The translations under genes and the position numbers were made by a program. From an uncultured Akkermansia sp. (lineage in GTDB: Bacteria; Verrucomicrobiota; Verrucomicrobiia; Verrucomicrobiales; Akkermansiaceae): a stretch of DNA of 6,422 bases. Of this stretch, positions 5,603 to 6,422 are shown piece after piece (the stretch's first letter is position 1; each line of letters opens with the position of its first letter). A model generated the notes under the pieces. The model did no database searches and was not told the origin of the DNA. It saw only the letters and a program-made list of their open reading frames with translations. The stretch lies in the NCBI GenBank assembly GCA_904502165.1, contig CAJGDB010000097.1, positions 1 through 6,422 on the forward strand. The letters are read 5' to 3'.

Positions 5603-6422
5603 TTAGTCCTTCTTCTCGCCGGCGATACCCATGGTGTAGCCGTTGTACTCGCGGAAGTTGTACAGAGGCTGACCTTCGGGTACGGAGTAGCCGATATTCT
5701 TGCGGATGGCCAGGAAGTCGGCAATGCCGGCTTCATTCACCTGGTTGAGCTTGCCGCCGTGCATGTCGGCAAAGAGCACCATTTTGCAGTAGGCATCGGC
5801 ATTTTCCATGAACCACTCGGCTTCCTCGATGTGGCGGGCACCGGTGATGACACCGTGGTTTTCCATGAATACCACCGTACTCTGGTGGCAGGCCTTGGCC
5901 ACGGCCTCAGCGGTCTCTGGGGAGCCGGGGGTGCCATAGGGAGCCAGCGGAATCTGCCCCAGGAAGATATCTGCCTCGGGGTTGATGCCATTCGGCGGAA
6001 CCATGCCGGCAAAGAGGAAGGCATTGCAGCACGGGGGATGGGCGTGAATGCAGGCGTTCACGCCTACTTCCTTCATCATGGCAATGTGGGTCTTCACCTC
6101 GCTGGTGGCAGGGCGGTAGCCGCAGAGCTGGCCGGCGTTCATGTCGACCATGCAGATATCGTCCACGGTCATGAAGCCCTTGGAGCAAAGCGTGGGGGAG
6201 CAGAGCACGAGGTCCTTGGCCACGCGCACGGAGAGATTGCCACCGTTGCCGTCCACGTATTCACGGGCCCAGAGGCGGCGGCCCATGTCGACCATGCGCT
6301 GCTTGATGATAAGGACTTCCGGGCTGTTGAAGAAAGCGTCGATTTCTTCGCGGGTCTTCGGGTCGTAGTTCTCCCAGGGGAAGATGCGGTCCGGCAGAGC
6401 GGGTTTGATGTAGAGTTCGGGA
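5603..6422 (-). CDS. class II aldolase/adducin family protein (sugar-phosphate aldolase-like), N-terminus outside window
   Basis: The frame is open from the right edge (first full codon 6419-6421) to TAA at 5603-5605, giving 272 visible residues; the true start is beyond the window. ATG 6295 is internal, because the codons before it (RIFPWENYDPKT, EVLIIKQR) read as protein. Counting from the first visible residue, the zinc-site residues known from L-fuculose-phosphate aldolase are present: Glu108 in TSEVK, His126 and His128 in HAHPP, and His189 in ENHG. NGGNLSVR (59-66) matches the phosphate-binding loop, and Tyr162 in APYGTPG the catalytic tyrosine region. The enzyme would cleave a ketose 1-phosphate to dihydroxyacetone phosphate and an aldehyde in the cytoplasm. 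It is longer than FucA (about 215 residues) and nearer RhaD in size, so fuculose or rhamnulose phosphate or another substrate cannot be told apart here. A fucose role would suit a mucin degrader, but no pathway neighbour is visible. GC-rich, with its own terminator. Confidence 0.9.
   Translation of the reverse strand, partial: PELYIKPALPDRIFPWENYDPKTREEIDAFFNSPEVLIIKQRMVDMGRRLWAREYVDGNGGNLSVRVAKDLVLCSPTLCSKGFMTVDDICMVDMNAGQLCGYRPATSEVKTHIAMMKEVGVNACIHAHPPCCNAFLFAGMVPPNGINPEADIFLGQIPLAPYGTPGSPETAEAVAKACHQSTVVFMENHGVITGARHIEEAEWFMENADAYCKMVLFADMHGGKLNQVNEAGIADFLAIRKNIGYSVPEGQPLYNFREYNGYTMGIAGEKKD

Noticed and set aside
5603..6295. Starting the aldolase at ATG 6295
   Set aside because: The frame stays open and protein-like to the window edge, with 42 further codons upstream.

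Overview
The window reads like ordinary bacterial chromosome from a Gram-negative of the PVC group. An Akkermansia-like gut verrucomicrobium is my best guess, from the style of the Ser/Thr kinase, the small HTH/ribbon-helix-helix regulator and the AAA/DUF4143 ATPase. That placement is inference, because no rRNA or marker gene is present. Base composition is uneven: the left end and the right-end aldolase are GC-rich, while the ATPase gene and the second half of the kinase gene are clearly more AT-rich.

Left part (1-1500): an ATP-grasp ligase gene of the MvdC/MvdD type enters from the left edge and is interrupted by an in-frame TGA. It is followed by a spacer with a 7-bp tandem repeat, a possible 31-residue single-pass membrane protein whose stop codon lies in a perfect 10-bp inverted repeat, and a minus-strand zinc-ribbon gene that looks broken by a TGA and a frameshift. 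Two neighbouring damaged genes suggest a decaying or error-prone stretch.

Middle (1496-4200): a divergent control region leads into a two-gene plus-strand unit. The first gene is a small DNA-binding protein (N-terminal helix-turn-helix, C-terminal ribbon-helix-helix-like). The second, 23 bases downstream, is a 733-residue transmembrane Ser/Thr protein kinase whose outer part is built from two diverged copies of a roughly 190-residue helical unit. A regulator plus a membrane kinase with an unrecognised sensor is the most interesting functional pair here.

Right part (4201-6422): a minus-strand AAA ATPase with a DUF4143 C-terminus is bracketed by two 39-bp near-identical palindromic repeats (36 of 39 positions match), suggesting an inserted cassette. 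A GC-rich hairpin terminator separates it from a minus-strand class II aldolase gene, which runs off the right edge with its zinc-site residues intact. I found no rRNA, tRNA, CRISPR array, transposase or phage gene.
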